DNA from: Candidatus Hermodarchaeum yapensis | GTDB taxonomy: Archaea; Asgardarchaeota; Hermodarchaeia; Hermodarchaeales; Hermodarchaeaceae | NCBI GenBank assembly: GCA_016840405.1 | Contig: JAEOSK010000018.1 | Coordinates: 1 to 54,847 of the forward strand | DNA length: 54,847 bases | Direction of reading: 5' to 3' | In this document: one piece after another, positions 35,952 to 44,958 of the stretch | Numbering within the stretch: the first letter of the stretch is position 1 | Layout: the number at the start of each line of letters is the position of its first letter | Translations under genes and position numbers: made by a program | Notes under the pieces: model-generated | Seen by the model: the letters and a program-made list of their open reading frames with translations, nothing else | Databases searched by the model: none | Told to the model about the DNA's origin: nothing

Positions 35952-37190
35952 ATGGCGGTCAACATTATTACTTTCTTTTCATCAGTGTCCCCTCAAGAAC
36001 GTATTTCCGAGATTAATGGTAAATTAAACGCCACAAAAGCGCGAATTTTTACAACCAACTCGTTTTTCAAAGATGGTGTCAAAGCGGATAAAACGATTAG
36101 AGATCAACATAACTACTTGTTTATTGGAACAGGGGGAACTGAAGCAGAAGTTGTCCAATTCATTACAAAATCCAAGATTACCCCTCCTATCCTCCTTCTA
36201 AGTCATGAGGGAAGCAATTCACTACCAGCTGCGATGGAGATTCGGTCATATTTACAGAAACAGGATATTCCTGCACGAATCATCCATGATTCGCTAGAAA
36301 ATCTCACCTCAAGAATTCAAGAGTGGGAGAAATTTACCGAAGTTATCGCTCGAATTCAAGATAGCCGGATAGGTATTGTCGGAAAAGCTTCCTCTTGGCT
36401 GATGGCGTCAGACATTAATCGATCGGCTGTCAGTAAGAAGTGGGGTGTGGAATTCAGGAACTATTCGATGAACACTATTATTGAGAGAAAAGATGATGAC
36501 TTATGGGAAGAATTTCGACCTAACCTTGAACAGTTTTTGTCCAACGCAACTAGCATCGAATGCAGTAATGCAGATATTCGTCAAGCTGCCATCATTGCTC
36601 AGGCCGTCGCGGCGCTGGTCCGAAATCATGATCTCGATGCTGTGACCATTGAATGCTTCAAGCTCCTTGAAGACACCGAAGTCTCAGGCTGTTTTGCTAC
36701 TTCACATATTAACACCTTAGAGGGGGTTGTTGCTGGGTGTGAGGGGGATTTGCCAACCACTTTCACTATGCTGTTAGCCAAATACCTGACGAACCAACCC
36801 GCATTTATGGCTAATGTTGTGGATGTTAACGTAGACAACAACTCGGTAGTCTTTGCCCACTGCACGGTTCCCACTTCAATTCTCGAATCATATGATATTA
36901 CAAGCCATTATGAATCAGGAAGAAGTGTAGCCATTCGGGGTCGATTTCCATTCCGAGATATTACGGTCTTCAAAATGTTCGGAGAAGATCTCACAAGCTT
37001 CTGGGTGTCGGAGGGGGTAATCACAAAAAACCTTTCAAACGAGGAACAATGTCGGACGCAGATTCGAACAACAATCACTGACCCAGTTAGTTATTTCCTC
37101 TCTTCCTCTCTTGCCAACCATCATGTTATCATCCCAGGCAAACATAAACGCCTTATCATCGACTTTTTTAACTTCATTCAACGCCAATAA
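35952..37190 (+). CDS. L-fucose/L-arabinose isomerase-like protein
   Basis: A 412-residue protein of the fucose/arabinose isomerase superfamily. The C-terminal half has AVTIECFKLLEDTEVSGC and VVAGCEGDLPTTFTMLLAKYL, the Glu and CEGD elements that provide metal ligands in FucI and AraA. The N-terminal half is shorter than in FucI, like many archaeal homologues. It may interconvert an aldose and ketose, or act on a sulfo- or deoxysugar; the substrate is not readable. It would fit with the FGGY and PfkB sugar kinases in this window, although they are not in one operon. Confidence 0.75.
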   Translation: MAVNIITFFSSVSPQERISEINGKLNATKARIFTTNSFFKDGVKADKTIRDQHNYLFIGTGGTEAEVVQFITKSKITPPILLLSHEGSNSLPAAMEIRSYLQKQDIPARIIHDSLENLTSRIQEWEKFTEVIARIQDSRIGIVGKASSWLMASDINRSAVSKKWGVEFRNYSMNTIIERKDDDLWEEFRPNLEQFLSNATSIECSNADIRQAAIIAQAVAALVRNHDLDAVTIECFKLLEDTEVSGCFATSHINTLEGVVAGCEGDLPTTFTMLLAKYLTNQPAFMANVVDVNVDNNSVVFAHCTVPTSILESYDITSHYESGRSVAIRGRFPFRDITVFKMFGEDLTSFWVSEGVITKNLSNEEQCRTQIRTTITDPVSYFLSSSLANHHVIIPGKHKRLIIDFFNFIQRQ

Positions 37191-37344
37191 TCATTCGTGT
37201 TAAACTCTTGAAGGGATGTAATGAATCACAATAACGATGGTCTGTTTTTGGAGATATCCTAAACCTTTATGTAATGGCATTCGAAGCTCTTCCATTCACC
37301 AATTATAATTCGAAACGGAGAAATCTCATTGTAGGTGTCGATGT

Positions 37345-37743
37345 ATGAAAGTGAAACGTCACCCAGACGACCGTCCTTTGACCTGGCATGATCTTTGGTT
37401 CTTGGAAGCCGCCATTTCGTTGGTTATTGTTGGCGGGATTTATGTTCTCATCGCTCAATTCGTTGCCCTTCTCACGCCCTACCTCGTTATTGTAATATTC
37501 TTAGGAATTGCAGGTCTGGGTGTCGTTGTTATGGCTTTGTACATCGTTTCTCATGAACGCCGTTTAGGTCGAAGAACAGAGCTCATCGAGCCTGTTTCAA
37601 ATATTCAAGACCTGACTACTGAACAGAAACATTCTATCAAATGGGATCAATGGGTTAAACGCATGTACGGCAAGAAGCAGCAGACACTCCATGTGGTTAA
37701 AGCCACTAAGATTAAGCGGGATCCTTCTGCTTCCGGCAAATAA
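37345..37743 (+). CDS. Small two-helix membrane protein
   Basis: A 132-residue protein with two membrane helices (about 22-44 and 48-68: SLVIVGGIYVLIAQFVALL and YLVIVIFLGIAGLGVVVMAL) and a basic C-terminal tail of about 60 residues with many Lys and Arg, probably cytoplasmic. I do not recognise a family. It stands alone on the plus strand between the isomerase-like gene and a GNAT gene. A nucleic-acid or protein-binding tail is only a guess from charge. Confidence 0.6.
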   Translation: MKVKRHPDDRPLTWHDLWFLEAAISLVIVGGIYVLIAQFVALLTPYLVIVIFLGIAGLGVVVMALYIVSHERRLGRRTELIEPVSNIQDLTTEQKHSIKWDQWVKRMYGKKQQTLHVVKATKIKRDPSASGK

Positions 37744-37894
37744 GTGGGAAATGTTCACTAATTCCTACTAAAACAGTGTGAGTATCTGTCTTGAGGTGGA
37801 ACTCTCACCTTTTTGTCTGCCAATGGATATAGAAATGTTTTCAGGTGAGGAAGTTAATCATTTTGATTGTGATGACACAATTGGCGGCGATGAA

Positions 37895-38431
37895 ATGTAT
37901 AAGGGCAAACGAGTTACACTAAGGGCCGTTGAACAAGATGATATTCCTGAGATGCTTCACCACTTCAACGATTGGGAAGTGCGCCGGTTTCTTCATATGA
38001 TCACACCTGTGTCTGCTGAGGAAGAAGAAAAATGGATTCAAGAAATCACTCGCCAACGAAAAGCAGGTACACATTTCTTGTTTACTATTGAACTTCTAAA
38101 GCTCAAACGGTTTTTGGGGGTTTGTGGGTTAAATAGTGTAGATTGGATTCATCGAAGTGCTGAGTTAGGTATTGCCTTGAGCAACAAAAAATATTGGGGG
38201 AAAGGATTGGGCACCGAGGCAATTCATCTTCTAGTTCAGTTCGGCTTTAACGTACTGAATCTACATCGAATTTACTTGACTGTCTTCGAAGATAACTTTC
38301 GTGCTCAACGAGTTTATGAGAAAATTGGATTTACGAAAACAGGACGTCAACGAGAAACCATTCGCCGATTGGGTAGATATTTCGATTTGTTTTCAATGGA
38401 TCTCTTAGCCAATGAATACAAAAAATCATAG
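37895..38431 (+). CDS. RimJ/RimL-type GNAT acetyltransferase
   Basis: A GNAT acetyltransferase of about 178 residues. It begins MYKGKRVTLRAVEQDDIPEML, the usual opening of the RimJ/RimL group. The CoA-binding element is KKYWGKGLGTEAIHLLVQF, and the C-terminal NLHRIYLTVFEDNFRAQRVY segment with YEKIGFTKTGRQRE is typical. It acetylates protein N-termini or small molecules. The frame is open upstream to 37778, but those 39 codons have no family match and the ATG at 37895 gives the standard start. Confidence 0.85.
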   Translation: MYKGKRVTLRAVEQDDIPEMLHHFNDWEVRRFLHMITPVSAEEEEKWIQEITRQRKAGTHFLFTIELLKLKRFLGVCGLNSVDWIHRSAELGIALSNKKYWGKGLGTEAIHLLVQFGFNVLNLHRIYLTVFEDNFRAQRVYEKIGFTKTGRQRETIRRLGRYFDLFSMDLLANEYKKS

Positions 38432-38462
38432 TAAATTTCTTATGGATTTTTTTGGCAACCGA

Positions 38463-40166
38463 TCAGGCGCTCATCTCATATAAATCTTTGAGCCCTTGGA
38501 TTGTTTCCCAAACCTTCTGATATCGAGTAGAGTCGTATTCGGGTTTTCGAATCATTTGGTTGCAGAATTCCATTTGCTTCGGCGTAGTGCTGGATTTACT
38601 GTAAAGTTGAAGGGCATACTTTGAGAAATCGCGAACCATGAAATCAAAGATTTGGTCAAGGGTCTGATCATCAATGTTGTGAGTTTTAGCATTTTCCAAG
38701 ACGAGTTGTGCATAGACAATGAGGGCAAAGAGTTCGGCGATAGCCATGGAAAAGTCTGTATCACGTTGCTGGTCTGCATCAGGAGTTGCTTGTCCAAGGA
38801 GGTCTTTGAATTTTCCTATCTGCTCATGGAAGATTTTCAAATTTGGAAGCTCAAATTGCTTGAAAATGTCATTGTAGTCGTGGAATTGGATTTTACCGAG
38901 TCCACGTGTTGGTCCTTGCTCGAAGAGGAACACATCGTGCTGTGGTTGGTCTTGACGTGAAACCGGAGCGTATTCTTTGGGATTGAAAAAGTAGTTGAAG
39001 ATGAATTTCGCTACGAGAGCGAGATTGACGTGGACGGTTCCCTCAAGTTTTGGAAGGGCACGAATGTCACGTGCTGCCATCTCAAAATAGGTGTCTTTTT
39101 CAAAACCCTTTGCAGCGATAACATCCCAAAGGAGGTTGATCACCTCTTCTCCCTGAAGGGTGACTTTCATTTTCACCATGGTGTTATAGAGAATGTATCT
39201 GCGATCTTCAAGGGATGCGACACGCATGTAGTCGATAGCCCGGAGGGCGAAGAGTTTCATGGCGACAAGACGCGAATAGGCATCGATGAACATCTGTTTG
39301 ACATGGGAGAAATCAGTTACATACATCCCATAGAGTTGACGATTTGCTGCATGGTTAATGGCTTCGTAGAAGGCGTGTGTGCAGATACCAATGGAGGCAA
39401 TACCTAGATTGTATTTGCCAATGTTAACGGTATTCAAAGCACTATCCCAGGCTTCACGACCTTCGGAGAGAATTGCTTCTTTGGTTATGGGGTAGTCGTG
39501 AAGGCTGAATTCGGCGACATAATTTTGGCTGTTGCAGACATTCTTGATGAGATCGTAAGCTTGGTTACGATAATCTGCTGTGAAAAAGACGTATTCCTTG
39601 GTGTCGGCCATTTTACCAAAGGTCGAAACCATGGGAGCAGTATTAGCGTTCCCAATATAGTATTTAGCTCCATTTGCCTTGAAGGTTCCATCAGTTTGTG
39701 GAGTCAGGGTCATTTCAGTGGAATAGATATCTGCACCATGTTGTTGTTCTGATAATCCGAAAGCAAACACAGCTCCATCTTTAAGGTGTTGGGCTGCTTG
39801 TTTTTTCAGCACCTCATTTTTACTCATCCAGATAGGTCCCAGTCCAAGAATACTGACTTGCCAGGTATACCAGTAGGCTAGCCCGTAGAATGCTAAAATT
39901 TCGTTGAAAGCATAGTTACGCCACATATCCCATCGAGTATCTTTATCACCATATTCTGGAGGAGTTAGAAGCTGTGAGAAGATCTTCTCTTTTTTCTGAA
40001 ATTTAATGAAATCTTCATAAAAGGTGCGAGAATGATCATCTTCTTTGAGTTTCTTTTTTCCGCGCTTTTCAAAAAACTCAATGGTCTTCAGCATGATTTC
40101 TCTTGAATGTTTATCAGGGAATTCGTGGGTGTATTTACGTGGATTAAGTAGAAATATTATGGTCAC
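38463..40166 (-). CDS. Acyl-CoA dehydrogenase family flavoprotein
   Basis: A 567-residue member of the acyl-CoA dehydrogenase superfamily, longer than the 380-residue short-chain type and closer to acyl-CoA oxidase-like forms. AFGLSEQQHGADIYSTEM is the flavin-contacting T/S-E-x-x-G-x-D type motif, KYYIGNANTAPMVSTFGK follows, and the middle helix bundle (RQLYGMYVTDFSHVKQM) is typical. It probably oxidises a CoA thioester with FAD, passing electrons to ETF; no ETF gene is nearby. The start is doubtful: the GTG at 40166 lies within the GAGGTGACC ribosome site, and the next codons at normal spacing are ATA. Confidence 0.83.
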   Translation of the reverse strand: MTIIFLLNPRKYTHEFPDKHSREIMLKTIEFFEKRGKKKLKEDDHSRTFYEDFIKFQKKEKIFSQLLTPPEYGDKDTRWDMWRNYAFNEILAFYGLAYWYTWQVSILGLGPIWMSKNEVLKKQAAQHLKDGAVFAFGLSEQQHGADIYSTEMTLTPQTDGTFKANGAKYYIGNANTAPMVSTFGKMADTKEYVFFTADYRNQAYDLIKNVCNSQNYVAEFSLHDYPITKEAILSEGREAWDSALNTVNIGKYNLGIASIGICTHAFYEAINHAANRQLYGMYVTDFSHVKQMFIDAYSRLVAMKLFALRAIDYMRVASLEDRRYILYNTMVKMKVTLQGEEVINLLWDVIAAKGFEKDTYFEMAARDIRALPKLEGTVHVNLALVAKFIFNYFFNPKEYAPVSRQDQPQHDVFLFEQGPTRGLGKIQFHDYNDIFKQFELPNLKIFHEQIGKFKDLLGQATPDADQQRDTDFSMAIAELFALIVYAQLVLENAKTHNIDDQTLDQIFDFMVRDFSKYALQLYSKSSTTPKQMEFCNQMIRKPEYDSTRYQKVWETIQGLKDLYEMSA

Positions 40167-40320
40167 CTCAAATGAGCGATTTACTTCGCAATAACCGGCT
40201 TGGAGTTTTTTTGTCTATAGGCTGCAGTATTTACTCTATTTATACTAGCAACTAGCATCATATAGTATCTGTATGTTCTAAACCAGATTTTCCTAGATGC
40301 TTAGGTTAGGAAGTTTTTGA

Positions 40321-41526
40321 ATGGACGAAACTAAAGGTACAAAAATTTACGGTTATCGTTGGGTTGTTTTGGTAGCATTCATGTTCATTGCTGCTGTAAC
40401 GCAATTACTTTGGATTATGTTTGCTCCCATTTCATCTCTTGTTGCGTTATTGTATGGAGCAACCGAACTTGACATCGCACTCCTTTCACTAATTTTTATG
40501 GTCGTCTACATTCCTGTGTCTATCCCCTCGGCTTACGTCATCGATAGCAGGGGCTTCAAAATTGCTTGTGTGATTGGAGCTTTCATTACCGCTATTTTTG
40601 CAATTTTACGGGCGTTTTCACCGACTTACCTTATGCTTCTCATCTTCTCTGCAGGAATTGCCATTGGTCAACCCTTTGTGTTTAATAGTCCAACAAAAAT
40701 CGCCCGGCGTTGGTTCCCCGCAAAGGAACGAGGGCTCGCTACTGGTCTCGGAACCATGGCAATTTTTCTGGGCATATTATTGGGATTATTAGTTACTCCC
40801 TTCGCGACCCTAGCGTTCGGATTTACAAATATGATGTTTCTGTATGCGGGCATCGCAATTGTTGCCGCGATTGTATTCTTGTTCCTAGCTCGGGAACAGC
40901 CCTCTACTCCCCCTGAAATGGACGAACTCGAAGACGAAAAGATGATGACAGGGCTCCGACGCCTCTTTAGCATCAAACAATTCTTCATCCTGCTCGTTCT
41001 CTTCTTCATCGGATTAGGCATTTTCAATGGCATAGCCACTTGGATTGAACAGATACTCCTAGGACGTGTTGTTGACTTGACCCAGGCTGGCATAGTAGGC
41101 GCCACGATAATTTTTGGAGGAATCATTGGAGCAGTAATTATCCCTGAACTTTCAGATCGGTTTCAACGGCGAAAACCCTTCATTCTCTTAGCATTAGTAA
41201 TGGCGATACCCTTCACGTTCCTACTCGCTTATCATCCAGATTACACTGTGATTCTTATCTCAGCGTTTCTCCTGGGATTCTTCCTGATGCCCGCTCTCCC
41301 CATTGGATTACAGGCTGGCGCGGAAATGACAACACCCATACCTGAAGGAACTTCAGCGGGAGTTCTAATGATCTTTGGTCAAGCGGGTGGTATCGTACTC
41401 ATCCTTCTCATGTCCCTCGTCAGAGACGTCATGCTAACCTTCTTCTGGGCCATGATGTTGCTCATTGTTCTTGATGTGTTTGCATTGCTAGGTTCTCTAC
41501 TCTTCAAAGAAACTGCCAAGGGCTAG
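40321..41526 (+). CDS. MFS transporter, FLVCR-like
   Basis: A 12-helix MFS protein of 401 residues. The opening YGYRWVVLVAFMFIAAVTQL with WIMFAPI and the following LFAGIAIGQPF-type helix (IFSAGIAIGQPFVFNSPTKI) resemble the FLVCR (heme or choline carrier) group. The loop motif is SDRFQRRKPF in the second half. It is the first of three co-directional genes ending in a glycyl radical enzyme, with 20 bases to the next one. Import of that enzyme's substrate or a precursor is an attractive guess, without direct support. Confidence 0.82.
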   Translation: MDETKGTKIYGYRWVVLVAFMFIAAVTQLLWIMFAPISSLVALLYGATELDIALLSLIFMVVYIPVSIPSAYVIDSRGFKIACVIGAFITAIFAILRAFSPTYLMLLIFSAGIAIGQPFVFNSPTKIARRWFPAKERGLATGLGTMAIFLGILLGLLVTPFATLAFGFTNMMFLYAGIAIVAAIVFLFLAREQPSTPPEMDELEDEKMMTGLRRLFSIKQFFILLVLFFIGLGIFNGIATWIEQILLGRVVDLTQAGIVGATIIFGGIIGAVIIPELSDRFQRRKPFILLALVMAIPFTFLLAYHPDYTVILISAFLLGFFLMPALPIGLQAGAEMTTPIPEGTSAGVLMIFGQAGGIVLILLMSLVRDVMLTFFWAMMLLIVLDVFALLGSLLFKETAKG

Positions 41527-41546
41527 CGTAGTGAGTTGTCTTCACA

Positions 41547-42488
41547 ATGGAACGCTCATATTGGTATGGAATATTACTCTTCGTTCTCGCACTCTTTCTC
41601 CAATTTATCCCCTTTTTTCTTCCAGCCCTTATTTCAGGTGTTGGCGTTGACATATGGGGTGGAGATATTTTTGACTATGGTTTGTATGCCACTTTATCTG
41701 CGTTTGGGGATCAAGCTCTCAATAACCTACTACTACCTGTAACAATACTTCTTGGTGGACTGATTGGAGGAATTCTTTTCGTACCATTATACCTTGGCGT
41801 ACATCGTCTGATCTATAAACGATCTCGCAACTACGGATTTTTAGATCATCAAATTACTCCAAGTTTGAGCCGTTGGTTACGAAGGGGAATTCTCCCCACG
41901 CTCTTTGCTGTTTACGTCAGTATGACGCTGGCAAACATCTTGGTTGATACGTTAGGAGACCCTATTCTCAGCCTGATTTTTGCGGACACAATTAATCTCG
42001 CAATTGAGGATATAGTTACCATCAAGATCATGCTATGGGGAATAACCGGTCTTGTTGGCACCTTCGTTTGTTGTGCCTTGGTAGTACCGACTTGGTTTCT
42101 TGATGATGCAGGTTTGCTGACCTCAAATGTTAAAATCGATCAACCTCTTGATACGATTCCCAATCAATTACCCAATATTTCAGGTGTGGGTTTTTGGCTA
42201 GCCCGATTACTCAAAGGTTTTGCAGGCATCGCGGTAATCATTCTCTATGCTACAACACTCACCGAGTCCATTATATTGACTTGGCAATATCTCCTTATGT
42301 TTGGCATCGTTGAATTACCTTATCTGATTGTGAATCTGCTCATGTTCCCGTTGTATCCCATTATCATTCTCTTGCTTAGTCTCCCTCTTCTAATGGTCTT
42401 AGACTATTTTGTTCAATCTCGTCAAAGATATGTAAAGCGAATCGGAGAATGGATGGGAATTCAAACTCATTTCGAGTCAGAGCGTTGA
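41547..42488 (+). CDS. Polytopic membrane protein of unknown function
   Basis: A 313-residue protein with about seven membrane helices. Landmarks are YWYGILLFVLALFLQFIPFF at the start, LLLPVTILLGGLIGGILFVP, a basic loop YKRSRNYGFLDHQITP, and a long hydrophobic C-terminal block. I do not recognise the family. It lies 20 bases behind the FLVCR-like MFS gene and about 65 bases before the glycyl radical enzyme, all in one direction, so it probably shares their transcript. The ATG has only a weak GTGAG upstream. Confidence 0.65.
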   Translation: MERSYWYGILLFVLALFLQFIPFFLPALISGVGVDIWGGDIFDYGLYATLSAFGDQALNNLLLPVTILLGGLIGGILFVPLYLGVHRLIYKRSRNYGFLDHQITPSLSRWLRRGILPTLFAVYVSMTLANILVDTLGDPILSLIFADTINLAIEDIVTIKIMLWGITGLVGTFVCCALVVPTWFLDDAGLLTSNVKIDQPLDTIPNQLPNISGVGFWLARLLKGFAGIAVIILYATTLTESIILTWQYLLMFGIVELPYLIVNLLMFPLYPIIILLLSLPLLMVLDYFVQSRQRYVKRIGEWMGIQTHFESER

Positions 42489-42553
42489 TAAAACAAAACG
42501 GATTTTATACTCTAAAACGATGAGTAACCAAGCAGTCTTTCATAAGGGTGTTT

Positions 42554-44926
42554 ATGTATTTGCCTTCAGAACGTGTGCAACGTCTCCGTAATCACAGTAT
42601 CAGCGCTAGACCTTACATTTCTTCGGAACGTGCAGAGCTGCTCACAGAGTTCTTTGAGCAACATGCAAATGAGGGGAAATCAATCCCTGTAACTCGTGCC
42701 CTTGCCTTCAAACATATCCTTGAACACAAAGCGTTGTATTTTGGTGATGGGGAATTAATTGTGGGAGAACGGGGACCAGAACCTAAAGCTACTCCAACTT
42801 ACCCCGAATTATGTTGCCATTCTCTCAAGGATTTCGATGTATTGGAAAGTCGTGATGTGGCCCCCTTTTCTGTTAGTGAGGATGTTCGAAGGGTATATGA
42901 GGAGAGGATTCTTCCGTTTTGGAAAGGCAAAACGATGCGAGAATTTGTGTTCTCTGCTGTGAGTTCGGAGTGGCAATTGGCGTATTCTGTAGGAGTTATC
43001 ACTGAGTTCATGGAGCAACGTGCCCCAGGTCATGCCATTCTTGATGACAAAATCTACAATCGTGGCTTACTGGACTTCAAACAGGAGATTGAAACATCAA
43101 TTTCTTTACTTGATTTTGACAAGGATCCTGAAGCACTTCTTAAGGAAGAAGAACTGAAAGCAATGGCGATTACCATCGATGCCCTAATCCATTATGCAGA
43201 ACGTTATGCGAAAAAAGCCTTAGACCTCGCTGAAAAAGAGAAAGATCAGTTACGTAAAAAAGAACTGGAGATAATTGCTTCCGTTTGTTCTCATGTTCCT
43301 GCTCATGCACCTCGCGATTTCTGGGAAGCTTTACAGATGTATTGGTTCGTTCATCTTGGCGTTATTACAGAGTTGAACGTGTGGGATTCTTTCAATCCCG
43401 GACGACTTGATCAACACTTACTTCCCTTCTTCAAAAAAGGAATTGAAACCGGAACCCTCTCGAAAGAGTTTGCAAAGGAATTACTACAGTGCTTCTGGGT
43501 TAAGTTTAACAATCAACCGGCTCCACCGAAGGTTGATGTTACGGTAGAGCAAAGCGGAACCTATCAGGATTTTGCTCTCATCAACGTGGGTGGGCTGACC
43601 CCAGACGGGGAAGATGCAGTCAATGAATTGTCTTACATGATTCTTGATGTCTGTAAAGATATGCAGCTGATTATGCCCAGCCTATGTATACAATTGAGCT
43701 CCAAGAGCCCAGATCAATTCCTCCATCATGCGTTAACCGTTGTCAAAGCGGGATTTGGTCAACCTTCAATCTTCAATACCGATGTCATCATACAAGAATT
43801 TCTTCGCGCTGGTAAATCCTTGGAAGACGCCCTGAGTGGCGGACCCAGTGGCTGTGTCACAATAAGTGCCTTCGGGAAAGAGAGCTGCATCCTCACAGGA
43901 TATTGTAACTGGCCTAAGATTCTCGAATTAGCCTTGAATAATGGTCAAGACCCACTAACAGGAAAACAAGTTGGTCCCACAACGGGCAAGGCGACAGGTT
44001 TCACTTCATTTAATGATGTACTACTCGCCTATAAACAACAATTACAGTATTTCATCAACCTCAAAATTAACGGCAATAATCGGATTGAACGATTATATGC
44101 CCAGAACATGCCCGCACCGTTTCTTTCCTTACTATTTGATGACTGTATCAAGAAGGGCAAAGACTACCACGATGGAGGGCCACGATACAACTCCACATAC
44201 ATTCAAGGCGTTGGACTAGGAACGCTCACGGATTCGCTGTCGGCTGTAAAATACCACGCATTTGACAAACGGACGGTTTCACTCTCTTCACTAATCAGAT
44301 CTCTGAACAAAAATTTTGAAGCCAATGAGGAATTACGGCAGCGGCTCATCACCGAAGCACCGAAATTCGGTAATGATGATGACTATGCGGATAAAATCGC
44401 CCAAGAAATCTTTGATGCCTACTTTTCACCCATTGATGGACGTCCGAACACAAAAGGGGGCGAGTACCGGGTGAATCTGCTACCTACAACCGTACACATC
44501 TACTTCGGTCGTATTACAGGAGCTACACCCAACGGGCGCAAAGCGGGTTATCCACTTTCTGATGGCATTTCACCAAGTCACGGTTCAGATACTTGTGGCC
44601 CTACAGCAGTAATCCGATCTGTTTCTAAAATTGACCATGTGAAAACTGGAGGAACTCTTCTAAATCAGAAGCTTCTTCCCAAACTTTTGAACACAAACAC
44701 GGGAATAGAGAAACTAGCGGCCCTCATCCGCACATACTTCAAACTTGGCGGTCACCATATTCAGTTCAACGTAATCGATGCACATACTTTGAAGGATGCT
44801 CAACAGCACCCTGAACTGTACCGTGACCTCATTGTCCGTGTTGCAGGATACAGTGACTACTTCGTCGATATTGGGAAAGAACTGCAGGACGAAATTATTG
44901 CTAGAACAACCCAAGATGAGTTTTAA
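42554..44926 (+). CDS. Glycyl radical enzyme, HypD-like, catalytic Glu replaced by Thr
   Basis: A 790-residue glycyl radical enzyme. The C-terminal radical site is VRVAGYSDYF with Gly765, and the thiyl cysteine is Cys434 in GGPSGCVTISAFGKE. Overall it follows trans-4-hydroxy-L-proline dehydratase (HypD) closely, even in numbering: Phe152, His160, Asp278, Ser334, Asp339, Phe340 and Tyr450 all stand where HypD has active-site residues (remembered from the C. difficile enzyme). The exception is Thr436 in place of the general-base Glu of GCVE. It needs a radical-SAM activase, which is not in the window, and it is oxygen-sensitive. The ATG at 42554 follows AGGGTG at proper spacing. The reaction may differ from hydroxyproline dehydration. 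Confidence 0.92.
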   Translation: MYLPSERVQRLRNHSISARPYISSERAELLTEFFEQHANEGKSIPVTRALAFKHILEHKALYFGDGELIVGERGPEPKATPTYPELCCHSLKDFDVLESRDVAPFSVSEDVRRVYEERILPFWKGKTMREFVFSAVSSEWQLAYSVGVITEFMEQRAPGHAILDDKIYNRGLLDFKQEIETSISLLDFDKDPEALLKEEELKAMAITIDALIHYAERYAKKALDLAEKEKDQLRKKELEIIASVCSHVPAHAPRDFWEALQMYWFVHLGVITELNVWDSFNPGRLDQHLLPFFKKGIETGTLSKEFAKELLQCFWVKFNNQPAPPKVDVTVEQSGTYQDFALINVGGLTPDGEDAVNELSYMILDVCKDMQLIMPSLCIQLSSKSPDQFLHHALTVVKAGFGQPSIFNTDVIIQEFLRAGKSLEDALSGGPSGCVTISAFGKESCILTGYCNWPKILELALNNGQDPLTGKQVGPTTGKATGFTSFNDVLLAYKQQLQYFINLKINGNNRIERLYAQNMPAPFLSLLFDDCIKKGKDYHDGGPRYNSTYIQGVGLGTLTDSLSAVKYHAFDKRTVSLSSLIRSLNKNFEANEELRQRLITEAPKFGNDDDYADKIAQEIFDAYFSPIDGRPNTKGGEYRVNLLPTTVHIYFGRITGATPNGRKAGYPLSDGISPSHGSDTCGPTAVIRSVSKIDHVKTGGTLLNQKLLPKLLNTNTGIEKLAALIRTYFKLGGHHIQFNVIDAHTLKDAQQHPELYRDLIVRVAGYSDYFVDIGKELQDEIIARTTQDEF

Positions 44927-44941
44927 GTGATCAAATGAGGT

Positions 44942-44958
44942 AAGGTAAAAATTACCTT
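44942..44958. terminator. Perfect hairpin between convergent genes
   Basis: AAGGTAA (44942-44948) and TTACCTT (44952-44958) form a 7-base perfect stem with an AAA loop, just past the glycyl radical enzyme and overlapping the stop codon of the convergent peptidase gene. It could act as a two-way transcript end. Archaeal termination usually depends on U-tracts, so this is tentative. Confidence 0.3.

Noticed and set aside
37778..37894. N-terminal extension of the RimJ/RimL-type GNAT
   Set aside because: The family start is at MYKGKRV; the upstream codons show no family match.
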